From: Nautilus pompilius
Lineage: Eukaryota; Mollusca; Cephalopoda; Nautilida; Nautilidae
NCBI GenBank assembly: GCA_018389105.1
Contig: JACATO010000631.1
Span: 124,001-188,000, forward strand
DNA: 64,000 bases
Reading direction: 5' to 3'
Below, one piece after another: positions 24,201 through 35,941 of this stretch. Positions within the stretch are counted from its first letter, which is position 1. Each line of letters starts with the position of its first letter. The position numbers and the translations under genes were made by a program. Below the pieces are notes generated by a model, which made no database searches, was not told where the DNA came from, and was given only the letters and a program-made list of their open reading frames with translations.

Positions 24201-27200
24201 TTCTTTAGTCAACGATTGATAACTTCTGCTGTCATGCAAACTCTTCACCATTAATCAAGTATTTGATATGAAGTAATCCTAATTATCTGTGATATACTCC
24301 ATTTACATGTTAATGATGACCAAATTTAAAGTTTCAATATGGCAATTTGCAACAAAAGATGTGCACATTCACACTGCAGCTATTCTATTTAATTTTTTGT
24401 TTATTTAAAACAGAAGGCTTGCAGAAATATTTAGATTTTCTATTCCATATCTCATGCTGCCTAAAAAAGAACTAATCCTTTCTATGATAATTACATTTAA
24501 TTATCTGAATTCCCTGCACCACTCAGCTTTTTCTCCTGGTGATTATGGAATTTTCCATTTCCAAAAGTTCCTGCTATTTTCATGAAATTTGAATAATTAT
24601 AATCTGAAAACTTGATAAATACATTTTGTTATTGCATTCTCTTCTTTTGATGTCTTATTTTGTATAACTTTAGCAATGTGGTGAGACAATAAAAAAAAAA
24701 AATGTGTCTTACTAGCCAAAAGTGACTTCTGTTATAATGGGAACAAGGAAAGAAAGATACTCACGTTATTTACTTCTCCAGCATCATAGTTCTGAAAATG
24801 CGGCAGCTTTTTTATTTCCTCTACAGTTAAACAAGATTTCCTAATTTCCTCCCTTGAGAGAGGAATGATTTTGTGAGACAGTTGTCGAGGACTATGCATT
24901 TTTTTATCCTTTTCCTCACTTGTAAATGAATCACAGGACTCGGATACAATGCCACTGGTGTTTTCTGAAGCTTCCAAACCAGCAGGCACACTATTCTGTT
25001 GTTGTTCATCCAGGTTCTGAACTACTTCAGCTGTCTGACTTATGCTGTCAGACCTGGACACAGCTACTCTTTGCCGTTTGTTTGGAGAGGAAGCATCCTT
25101 ATGGTGTCTCTTGGGATAACTTCTTTTGGTAACCATTTCCAATATCTCCATGATGTGATTCATTGGATGATCTTTACAAGCTGTCCCAATACTACTTGGT
25201 TTTCTGTCAACAGTCAGGAGACAGCCAAGGAGTTTAGCATTGTCCCGATTACCCATCAGGACTTTCTCCAGCTCCATTTCATGTCTGCTCACAGACTTGG
25301 CACCAGAAAAGCTGTTTGTCTTGCTTTCAGATGACTTCTCTTGAATCTTCCTCTCAATTTCTTTCAGCCTTTGTTGCTGTATGATTGGATCAACACCATA
25401 TTTGCTCTGTCTAGCCGCCTGTAATGTACAACACACCAAATTACAAATATAAATCAAAAGAACATGCCAGCAAGCAAGAACTAGTTCATTTTAAACATTT
25501 ACCAAGAAATAACAATGTTCCCATGTAACACTGAGCAGTGTTATAATATGGTAAAAAAAATGATGTATCATCATGGTAACAGCAGGGTCAAATCAGCAAA
25601 AGATTTCACTCTTCCCAACCAGTTTGGCTATGCAAGTTTTCCATTTCAACTATTACTTTCTTAACATAATCAGAAGGTGGAGCACGCAGTGACCTGTCAA
25701 ATCCAAGCTAAGCATCTCCAGCTTTTCTGTTTATTGATATTTGAATTTAACCATGTATGACACTACTGATAGAAATAATCAAGGATTTCTTTGTGCAATT
25801 TGGTATCCCACCCTTCTTGCTCCTCTTATCATGAGAGGGAGAGAGTTTGGGTAACAACTGTTATTTAAAAACCTTGCATATGTAAACTTAAGGCATGATT
25901 TGAAGGTAGCAAAAGTAAATAGTATAAGGATGGGCATTACAAGAACTAAATATCACCAACTTCATCTTTTCTCTCCAGTCACAATGACAACAAAATAGCA
26001 AAGAGAAATGTTATGATTAATTAGAATTTAATTATTTTAGTTAGGATTTTACACATTTTGAACTGAATATAATTTTTTAATTATTCAAGTGTCACTCAAA
26101 AGCATATCTTTGCCACCCATATCTATTCTTTTAAAATAATAGATTACCTAGGTTAGGGAGCTGATGTCAGCTGAAATTCTGCCTTAGATATGATGTTAGT
26201 TAACCACCCACAACGAACCTTTTATACTTGCTGGAGACTGCTTCTGACCAGTGCTTGGCATTTATTCAAATAAATAGGTTAATATGAAAGCTTCAAACAC
26301 AAATTTGGTGACAAAAATCCTCTTTAGATCAAAAGACAGCTAAAAGGCTAAACCAATGATACCAACTGTATGGCTGACTGTAAAGATTGAAATTTAGTAA
26401 CATATGAAATAAAGTTATCATAAAGAGTCAAATTTTATTTACTATGGCCCTTACCAAACATTGTATTGGTGCTCACGATTTCAGCTTTAACAGAGAGGTC
26501 CAGGAAGGAAGCCATCATGGCCCAATACAAAGCCCTCGGTGAAGACACCCGTTTGTTTTTTTTATATGCAAGGCTTACTTTTTCATGAACTAATTTAGTT
26601 TTTCTTTCCATTTCTGCATGTAGCACACAACATGAATCAATAAAACTGGCATTAAAAGGACATCTGTTGATAGTGGCAGTGTAGATCAGTTTAAAAATCA
26701 TTTTAATAGACACATTTCTCCCTTGGAACCTTATATATAAGCCATGATGGTATCCTACCTCCTTGTAAAAGCTAAAGCCTTTAGTATCAACATGATGATG
26801 TACTGAGCTGACCATGCAGCCACAGGATCTTTGCAAAGTGTTGTTTCTCAATCGTCAACCCTACTGCTGACAGCCAAATTTCCTCATTTCAGGCAATGAC
26901 AAGTACTATTTCACATAAAATTGCTGCCTCTACTATACCCATTTCTGCAGTAATCCTTCAGACTGCAACTTGTGGGATATTTCCTCATCTGTCAGTCCAC
27001 ACATCTTCAATTCTTCCTCATAGTCATCCCTGTTCGTAATGTCCAGATACCTGTTCAAGCTGACAGTGCCTTTCAGTTCATTGGCTAATGGCCACCGTAC
27101 AAATTTCTCTGTAAACACTCTGTGTCGAGAAAATTGTCTAAAACAAAACAAAACAGAAAAATCAGCCTGTAAATATTAGGACTGGGAATCATTAAAATCA

Positions 27201-30200
27201 TACAGATCTTTTAATAACATCTTAAGATTATTTTCAGAAGAATCAAACACTAAGTACTGTTACCCTATCAATGCAGAAGACCCTGACATTATTTTTAAAA
27301 AAACGACAACTCATTTCTTTCACTTATTTTTTCAGTCACAATCTTTCTTTTCTTAAAATCTCTCTGCAACATTAAAATTCAGCCAAAAAATGGTGAAATT
27401 CTAAATTCATTGTTGAATATTTTTAACTGTATTATTACCACTGTCCATAAAACCATGGTAACACCTCTGTTTTACAAAGGAACGAATCTCCAAAGCATTA
27501 CCTGCTATTAACAAACATTTTCTTTTATATTTCATCGAGTCTCAGACTGGTGTTCTTTTTTTTTTGCCTCTTCACTTACAACTCTGCATCTCCTAGCAAA
27601 CAGTGTAGGTAATTATAACAATAAGCAAGCTCACAAACTTAAATAACTGACAATGTGATGCCACATCAAAAAAGTAATTTAATTAAAACCAACAGCAACA
27701 TTCCCCTGAAATTAAATATACAGTTTAAATTTGTAAATTCATCACTGTGGCATCTAAAATTACTTTTTTTAAAAAAAGCACTTTCTATTGCTCATCGTAC
27801 TGTATTTTCTCATGACCAAAGTTTTTCAGATGAAAACAAAGCACATTTAATATTGAGGGTTTTTAATTCTTTTATGTTTGTTACAATATCAGTAGAAGCA
27901 AAGAACTAAGGTTCATGGCCAAAGACAGGAAGATAGCATCTTTTTGTTCATAAAAAGCAACTATAAGTGCCTGTAGTTAAAACTAGGTTGTCCTCTACTC
28001 AAGCCAATACTCACTCATCCAATGTAATTTTTGTCTCTATTTGTTTCCTGGCCAACTCTTTGAGTTGTTTTTCTCCTTCTGTTTCAATTTCTTCAGCGGG
28101 GCCACTCAGAGAACTCCTGGTTGATGGATGAACACCTGAGGTCATGCGAATGACATCCTTTGTTGCATATCGTTTTGGATTTCCACTACAGAACAAAGTG
28201 AAGAATTACTATAAGGTGCAAAATTGTAGCCTTTAGTTTAGTTTAGTTGGTACAAGCATTTTCTTAGCTTAGGCATTAAATGGACAATGGGCAGAGAGGA
28301 TATAACCTGCAAGTTTTATACTTCCAATTCAATGTACCCTGGTAAATATGGAAAATTGAAAGTACAGATGCAAAGCTACAGAATTCTAATCCTCATATAT
28401 ATTCTCATTAACTTAAGGATTACTACAAGATAAAGCAAGTAAAATCAATGCCAGAACTCAGATTCCAAGTTCAGTTAAAACTATGCTAAGTCACTAAATT
28501 ATATATAAAATTCCACAAAACAAAGGAACAACTTGCCCATATTCTTTCTTCTCCATATAAAATGAGATGGTTCAGAGTTTTCTTTAACTTAATTTCAAAT
28601 CTAATCCAATGGGTGCACTATGGAAATTTCACAAGTATGTGCCTAAAAGTTCAGTCAAGTCCTTTTTTGTTGTTGGTGTTTTTCTTTTGCTTTTTATTAA
28701 TAGTATCCACAAAGTAGCATCTGTTATTAAACATTTGCTTATGACAGAAAGGCACGCAGATGATTCAACAATGGAGAGGATAGACTGTAAATTCAGCAAT
28801 TGCTGAAAAATCTTTATATTGGCCATCAACTTAGAAGATACTCTCTAAATGTGTATGCATATATTTTGGACATAACAACAAGGGGGCAGATTACAGATTT
28901 AGAAATAGTATAATTTCTCAAGAAAATAACTAAATCCACATCTGTCTTTCTATTTCTTTAAATTCAAAATAAGAATGACCTTATGCAACCACTATAAAAG
29001 CAAACAAACTTTTGGAGATGTTGAATATTAAACATAAAAGCAGAGAAATCAAGGTTCCATTATAAAAGGCATGTATTAAAATCATACTCAAAAAATTAGG
29101 GAGAGTATGTAGCTGGTTCAGGGAGCTCTGGCATATGCTAAATGGAAATATTGAGATTGGCTCTGTTACAGTTATGTACAAAAGGGAAGGAATTCTCAAT
29201 AATTATCTACATCCCCAGTCATCTTAAAAAGACAGAGACAGACAGACACACACAAACTTTTTTCATGGATGAACCATGGTATATGAAATATTGATGGCAG
29301 AAACTGAAGTGTTCCCAGACCAAAAAAAAGAGAAAATCCATTGAAAACCACAAAAGGAAACAAAACTGCACTGACAATGGCTACTCACAGTACTTTAGAA
29401 AAATCCAGTGCCAAATTGGAGTTAGAACAATGCTACTTGTAGAGACAGGAAGAAAAACATACAACTAAACATAAACAAATTGGCTGTTAATCGAGTATCC
29501 AAAAACTTAATCTGGCACCAAAGCTACTGAAAACAAAAAACAATTGTGCTGGACTGCTCCTTTATATTCTAAATAAACATGCCGCTGCAGGATGTGGTCA
29601 AACATGCAGGTTCATGTCAATCTGGACAAATCAGAGGCACATTATTCTTGCTAGACTAACTGACATTAGCACTTCCAAGACCTCATAACCAAGATAGCAA
29701 AAAACCTTGATGCAAGACTTGCTTATAAACAAAAATAGACATGTTGCTAAACAACACAAATGACAAAGAACAGGATAATAGTTGGCCACTAAAGATTTAC
29801 CTGTACACTACAACATCTTGCACTGGCAAAACCTTTGGACAATCAAAGAACAAATGCTTGAGAAATGTCCCCACAACCAATGTATAAAATATATGCCTTC
29901 ACCAAGTCTGACCAACTTAGAGAACCAAATGCAACAGGCACCAGTACTTTCTTGTTGTTGTTAGGAAGACCCACTGCTTCCAAAGACAAAATCATCTGCT
30001 AGAAATTTAGGCATTCAAAAATTGAATGTATGTTGCTGAAACCAAAGTAGCAGGTCTACCAGTGTTTGGTTATCAAAGTATCAATAGAATGATGCATGAT
30101 GCCATCAGTGAATTTCTAGATATACTCTGAGTAGACTCCTCTCAAAAAACAAGACAAGTTGGTAACGATCTCACAGTACACAAGCAGCAGCAGCACGTAC

Positions 30201-30967
30201 TGTGATGGTTTTCGAGTTTACCAAAGTATTTGGTCTAGGTGGTCTACTTCAATCACACAGCTGAGACCATCAAATCACTTGGGGCCACATAGCGGACTAA
30301 ATAACGTCTTTTAACAAGTCTAAGCTTTAGGGCCAGAGATTTTCAATGAAGATCTAACAACCCCAAGTCACCATCCCAATTAACATGTCAGCAATGGGCC
30401 AGTACTGGCCCAATGACCTGTGTAACGGGCCAACGGTGCCGGTACAAAACGGTATATTGCCAGCATTGGCCCAATACAGGCATGTTTGTTGGTATGCTCT
30501 CTAGGCACAACAAGCGATTCCTTAACAGCCCAAAGAAAGATAAAGGCGCTTGTAGGAACGTTGTGAAGTACGCTGGGCAGCTTTAGGTCTGAAGCACTAT
30601 TAAAATATTATGAAGCATTTCTTACGCCAGCCTCTTGACTCTTTTAGGAGGGATCATTGAGTTAAAAGATAATTCTAAGTTTAGGAACAGACTTCACGTT
30701 CTTCGGTAATACGGTCGCCAGTGTGTGGAATTATCTTCTCTTCCACGGTAGGTTGTAGAGTATAGTTCAGCACATAAGCTTAGAAATTAACGAGATAACT
30801 AATTCACAGGATCCCTGCCCTTCACCCACCACTACACTACTTACAGTCGGGTACTTTATGTCTTTCTTTTTCTTTTCCTTCTTCTTCACTTACCAAGGAA
30901 CTCCGGATTTAATATAGGAATTTGGATTCTCTCTAAACGGCCTGCCATTTACGGATCCCCCAGGCAT
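21228..30967 (-). CDS. RBM41: RNA-binding motif protein 41 (complete, 446 aa)
   Basis: Exons in transcript order: 30967-30894, 28185-28015, 27137-26939, 25418-24765, 23537-23390, 21322-21228 (TGA). All junction phases agree. The ATG at 30967 has an in-frame TAA 24 nt upstream. The N-terminal part contains EEIETEGEKQLKELARKQIE, typical of the family. The middle is helical and charged (RLKEIERKIQEKSS), then variable with basic stretches (KRQRVAVSRS). The C-terminal RRM spans about 367-443, with RNP2 LYLKNL (368-373) and RNP1 RGQAFVTF (407-414), ending VNGYQFKGKPIIIQYGRKKS. The RRM is close to that of vertebrate RBM41 and related to the C-terminal RRM of U11/U12-65K (RNPC3). In vertebrates RBM41 binds U12 snRNA in the minor spliceosome, so the same nuclear role is inferred here. 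It is convergent with CWF19L2 and divergent from MCTS1. Confidence 0.93.
30376..30490. repeat. Palindromic TGGCCCA-rich repeat in RBM41 intron 1
   Basis: Contains a perfect 18-nt palindrome, TGGGCCAGTACTGGCCCA, at 30395-30412. Related pieces follow (GGGCCAACGGTGCCGG and GCATTGGCCCAATACAGG). It is CpG-bearing in an otherwise CpG-poor intron and lies near the promoter island. Repeats with this TGGCCCA pattern occur widely in invertebrate genomes; the class is not known to me. Confidence 0.4.
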
Positions 30968-31363
30968 GATGAACAATTCGGTGATATCTTATACTTATAA
31001 ACAAAAGCAATCACGGCACTTGGACGGATTTGGACATGTTTGAATACGTCAGATATCGAATCTAAATAAAATAACAAAACAGAATCACGACACGGAGGAA
31101 GCCATCTTGGTTTGCAATACTCAGTTCCGATAGTCGTAAATAAATGAATAACATCCGGTAGACGAATCTACATCGAAGTCATGCATTTTTTTTTTTTTAA
31201 ATTAAATAATGAACGACAAAAATTTAAACAGGTAAATTTACATCTTATATTTTATAAAAACCAAAAAAAAAAATTGTTTTAGTTCTTCTTCCCGCCTTGC
31301 AGCTTTACGAGTTGGTTTTCGGTACATGTGCAACTTCCGCTCGCTGAACCGCACTGGGTGACC
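30968..31363. promoter_or_regulatory. Shared bidirectional promoter of RBM41 and MCTS1
   Basis: Only 396 bp separate the two start codons, which point away from each other. The stretch has many more CpG dinucleotides than the introns on either side. It contains a YY1-type motif (GCCATCTTGG, 31101-31110) and two ETS-type motifs (ACATCCGG at 31151-31158 and ACTTCCG at 31333-31339), all common in housekeeping promoters. No TATA box is placed suitably. The motif calls are by eye; the head-to-head arrangement is certain if both gene models hold. Confidence 0.7.
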
Positions 31364-34300
31364 ATGTTCAAGAAGTGAGTATCTTAGTAAACGTGAAATG
31401 TTCTCCCGCCGCCTCATCTGTTCATCCCTCTGTCGCACCCACCTCGTGGATGGGATGGGTGTTTGTTCTTCTTTTTTCGCGGGGTGGGGATTAGATCTGC
31501 TGAACCCGTCGGTCCCGCCGACTGGAGGCCGATGCTGCTACATTAGTCTGTCTGTGACTCGATCCGTGCTACGCGGGTTGTATGCAGTATGTTCGCGAGC
31601 AGTGGACGGATGATGAGTCTGCTCTTAAACTCCTAAGTACAGCTGTTGAACCCTGTAATTCCCAAGCCACCCCTGTTGCTAAAGAGAAATGGGAATAAAT
31701 GAGAAATTTCCTTAGTTGCTTGATCTCGTCTTAGGAACCATAATATCTCCTCAGATCATGGTGCTTGGCGCAAAGTACTCTAGAATTTTGCGTGTTGATC
31801 AGGATTACTACCAGAAATAGTTTGTTTTGTTTTGTTGTTTTTTTTATAGTTAAGCTTCACATCCTATACATAAAACTTTGCAAATTCAAAGAACACCCAT
31901 TCCACTGCTTCTACCATAGAATAGCTCTAAACCAGTGTTTCTCAACTGGACTTACCAGATTACCCAACCATCGAGGTATTTGCTCACCACAACCCTCTGT
32001 TATCCTCTCAAGAGTTTAAAAAAAAAAAAGGAATGGGAATTTTGAAAACCCACTTTACTGAGGAAAATACTGGGTTCAAGCTGTATGGAGGAGGTTATTT
32101 GTCATCTATAGAATTTCGGTTTAACTTTGTACAGTTTATTGTTCATAATCTGACTTTTTCGTGTGTTATACTCTATAACATAAAGGAATTCATGACTCAG
32201 GCAATATGTGCACTTCTCAGACACCCCAAGTACTCCAGAGCAAAAAAATCTGTTGGCTTAGCGTAGACAGCTCGTGACCCTCCCTTGAAAACCTGCTGAC
32301 ACTGCCTGACTTGCATATTCCAGATAGAATTTAACACTTCGTGTAGTCATATCATATTTATCAATCTATCTTTTTATTTAACAAAATAAGTACTTATTTT
32401 ATTTAAACAGTATATGTCACTATAAGCAGTTAACAAAGTGCAAAAATAGTTGATTTTGAGGGATTCCATTAAATAAAAAGGTGCTTAGGGTCGTCACCAT
32501 GTAACATCTGACCACCTTTTACTAACCTGTGAATGTCAACTTTGTATTACCATCATTAGCTGCATGCTCCAGAAAAGTTGCAAAAGTACATTTTCAGTAT
32601 TGACGAATGTCAAAAGAATGATTGATTTCTTTATTTCTTGACTGTTTGCATATTATTGAACATCAGAGAGCAGTGGATCTTTTATGTTATTGCATTATTT
32701 ACACCTTTTGTGTACTTTATAGTAATAGCATATTTTTCTGAAAGAAAAAAAAAAGCAAATGCCAAGATTTTGGAACACTTGTATTTTAGACCTGTTCTGG
32801 TCTTCTATAACAGCTTACAGTAATTGAACATATCACAGAAATTAAATGAATATCATCTTTTAGTAAAACTTTTAAAAATGATTATTCATAGCATCAGACA
32901 TTTTTAGTTATAGAAAAAAAACAAGAGTATCATCTCACTTTTTAATCTTGTGTCTGTTTGATTCACAATTTTTTCATAATCTCATAAAAGCATTACAGAA
33001 ATATATTTAGTGGAGTTGCCATCTGTTGGATACACAAACTGTAGACAATTTTAAATTCACTTGAGGATTCTATAGTATACATACATAGTGCCCCCCATTG
33101 TATTTGGAAAGGTTAATTTTTTATTGAATGATCATTAACTGTAAAGTACATTTTGGCATCATGTTTGTATGAGGTGCCTATCAATGATAAATGTTACAAG
33201 ATGTTGGCAAATTCATATGGCACACAACAAATTGTATGGTGGAGGATTAATAGCATTTTAGAACACTCCAATAAATGAAACAATGAGATCTGCTAAAGCC
33301 GCCTTTATATTATCAACTCTGGATATAAGCTGGAGGATGGCCTTATCAACACTTCAGTTACCATTATATATTTAATGATTTAACAGTGTACATAGAATAA
33401 TTACCTTTACATGTTTATTAAGCAGAATATGTTTCTGATAGATAAGAGATTATTTTCAAAATTACAGTATGCAATTCTTTTTTTTTTGTTTTGTTTTTGC
33501 TTGCACTATAAATAACAAAAGTGAAATCCAGGTACTAAGTGCTTTAGCAGGTTTAATTTGTAATGTACTCTCAATTATTTGCATCCTTCAAAATCATTTT
33601 TAACAAACTCTATGTTGACCCTGTAGTGTCACCAGAATTTTGGTCACCATTCATTTTTACTTTTATAAATGGCTTTCCATGTTAGGATGTGCCAACATGA
33701 TAAATGATGGAAGAGGGTGAGTGCTTTCCTGGTTCCATCTCTCTAACCACAATGTGAATTTCACTAAGCGTTCACTCGTTCTTCACTATAACCCTGCTAA
33801 CAGTATTACTGAGGCTTTGTTTATCTTGCTCATCTACTCTCTGTTAACTATAAAACTGAGTACCCTGCTATTTATAGTACTTTTTGTAGTTTTACATTTG
33901 TGACCCCTTAAATTGTATCTAATTTTGCTTGGTTGGTAAATCCGCTTCAAATTTAATTACCTATCATTCTTTATTATGTCTACATTTTGTATAATGTGTA
34001 CATTTCATTTACTAAAATAAATCCTATGTTTGTTTGCTTGTTTTTTTACATTTTCTTTCTCTCCAAAGCATCACTTATAGCTGATCTGTGTAAATGACTT
34101 TTCAGATGGATGGACTGTATGTGTGTCTCTTACTACATAAAACAAAAATTTCTACTTTTTAAAGTTTTAAGATTCTTTTCCTTTTTTCTTTTTGGTTTCT
34201 TCTCTAAAATCTTGGGGTAAGTATTATAATAGGGATAGTTAGATATGTAATATATGTGTACTGAACAAAAATGAGTTATGTTATAAGAGACATTTCACTA

Positions 34301-35908
34301 TTTACAGTTGTTTTGGTTACTGTAGAAAGTGTTGTGTGATCATTCAACTCTGTCAAGTTAAGGCTTGAGTCATTTGGCAATTCTATTGCTTCATGTAGCT
34401 TTGTCTCACTGCAAAAGTCATATCACTGTCAGGTGATTGTAAATATGCACAACAACAGCAAAGTTAAGTGTAAAACTTGTTACTAAAGTTTACCTAATGA
34501 AGATGTCAAACATTGAGACTACAATGGTTCGAGAAATTGAACAATGTACAGCTAGCTGGGCTTCAGGTTGGAAGTAATCAGACATGGCAACTGAACTTGG
34601 TAAAAAAAAACTAGCGGGAGACAGAGAGACCAGTACAGTTCATGAAAGATTTGATAGGTCATCACAACATTACTGACCATCATGATAACATTACATCACC
34701 TATCTGGGTTAACATAACCTCACTATCAAGGCACTTTCCATCCAGGATGAATTGCAACAGATCCCTGGAACTGTATTGCTGATCAGATGTACAAGGTGGC
34801 TACACACCAGACACCAAGTATTTCATGCACCCTCAACACCAGCAGACCGCAGGGTGAGTTTGGAGACTAGAACTTGACGAACTGGAGCTAGGTTCTCTCC
34901 TCTAATGAAAGTAAATCTGTCCTTTACCATTGACCTTTTACATTTTTTAGCTGTAATAACATAATGCTGACTAATGTGTTAGTGAGGGACTGGCACTGTT
35001 CTAATTTTTGGTGCTTGAACGAATTCTCGCTGATGCGACTGTTAAAGTGTCGGTGTTACTTGGATGAGATTATTAGACCCCAGATGTTGTACCATTTTGT
35101 ATGGAGCTTTGGTGATCAGTTCGGCTACATGAACAGTAATGCAAGAGTCAGTCATGCAAGAATAATCATAAACCCCAGAAGAAAATATGCAACGTCTTCA
35201 TCTTTTGTGGCCTTGTTCTCCCCAACCTAAACCCCACAGAGTATAGTGCCATTTCTGAAATGCATCAAGCCTTGACTGAAGAGTGGACTTACACTGCCAT
35301 TAGAGTGTTTGGCATCTGGTGAACAGTATGAAATGGGTTACAATACTGTAGTGCAAACCATTGGAAGTCGTATGCTGACTACTAAAGGTTATGTGACTTT
35401 ATAGTATGTAGGTAGTAACTTTGTTATTATAATGTCACTAAATGCATCAAAACTTTTGGTCAGTTTTAATTGTGTGGAAATGCTTTATCCTCAATAAATT
35501 CATACAATATATATTACAATACCCTCTCCCAAATGTGTGTGCATGTAATATGAGTAAAACTGGTTTGCTTTTTTAAAAAAGTAAATGGAAAATACACAAT
35601 GGAATGCCAAAGTTATTTTTTTTCATGGTTTTCTTTAAAAATAAAAAAAATTATTTGATTATATGCTGTATTTTTTTTTTCTTTGGTATTAATTCAGGGT
35701 TACATGACATAAAAGAACACTGGAATTCTCTCAACTTTAATACATTACTGCTGTTTATGATTGGGTTCCAATGCTACAATTACTAATCACAAATTAACAA
35801 ATCCATATAGGGAATATTTTGTTAAACATTGTCAAGCTTTATTTTAGCACTATGTTATGTGTTTGAGTTGGAGTGAACAAATCAGAGCCTTTCTGAATGC
35901 TTTGCAAC

Positions 35909-35941
<33 letters not shown>

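Noticed and set aside
26435-26851. 138-aa minus-strand frame between RBM41 exons 3 and 4
   Set aside because: Exons 3 and 4 join in phase 0 to give the family sequence without it, and its translation resembles nothing in RBM41.
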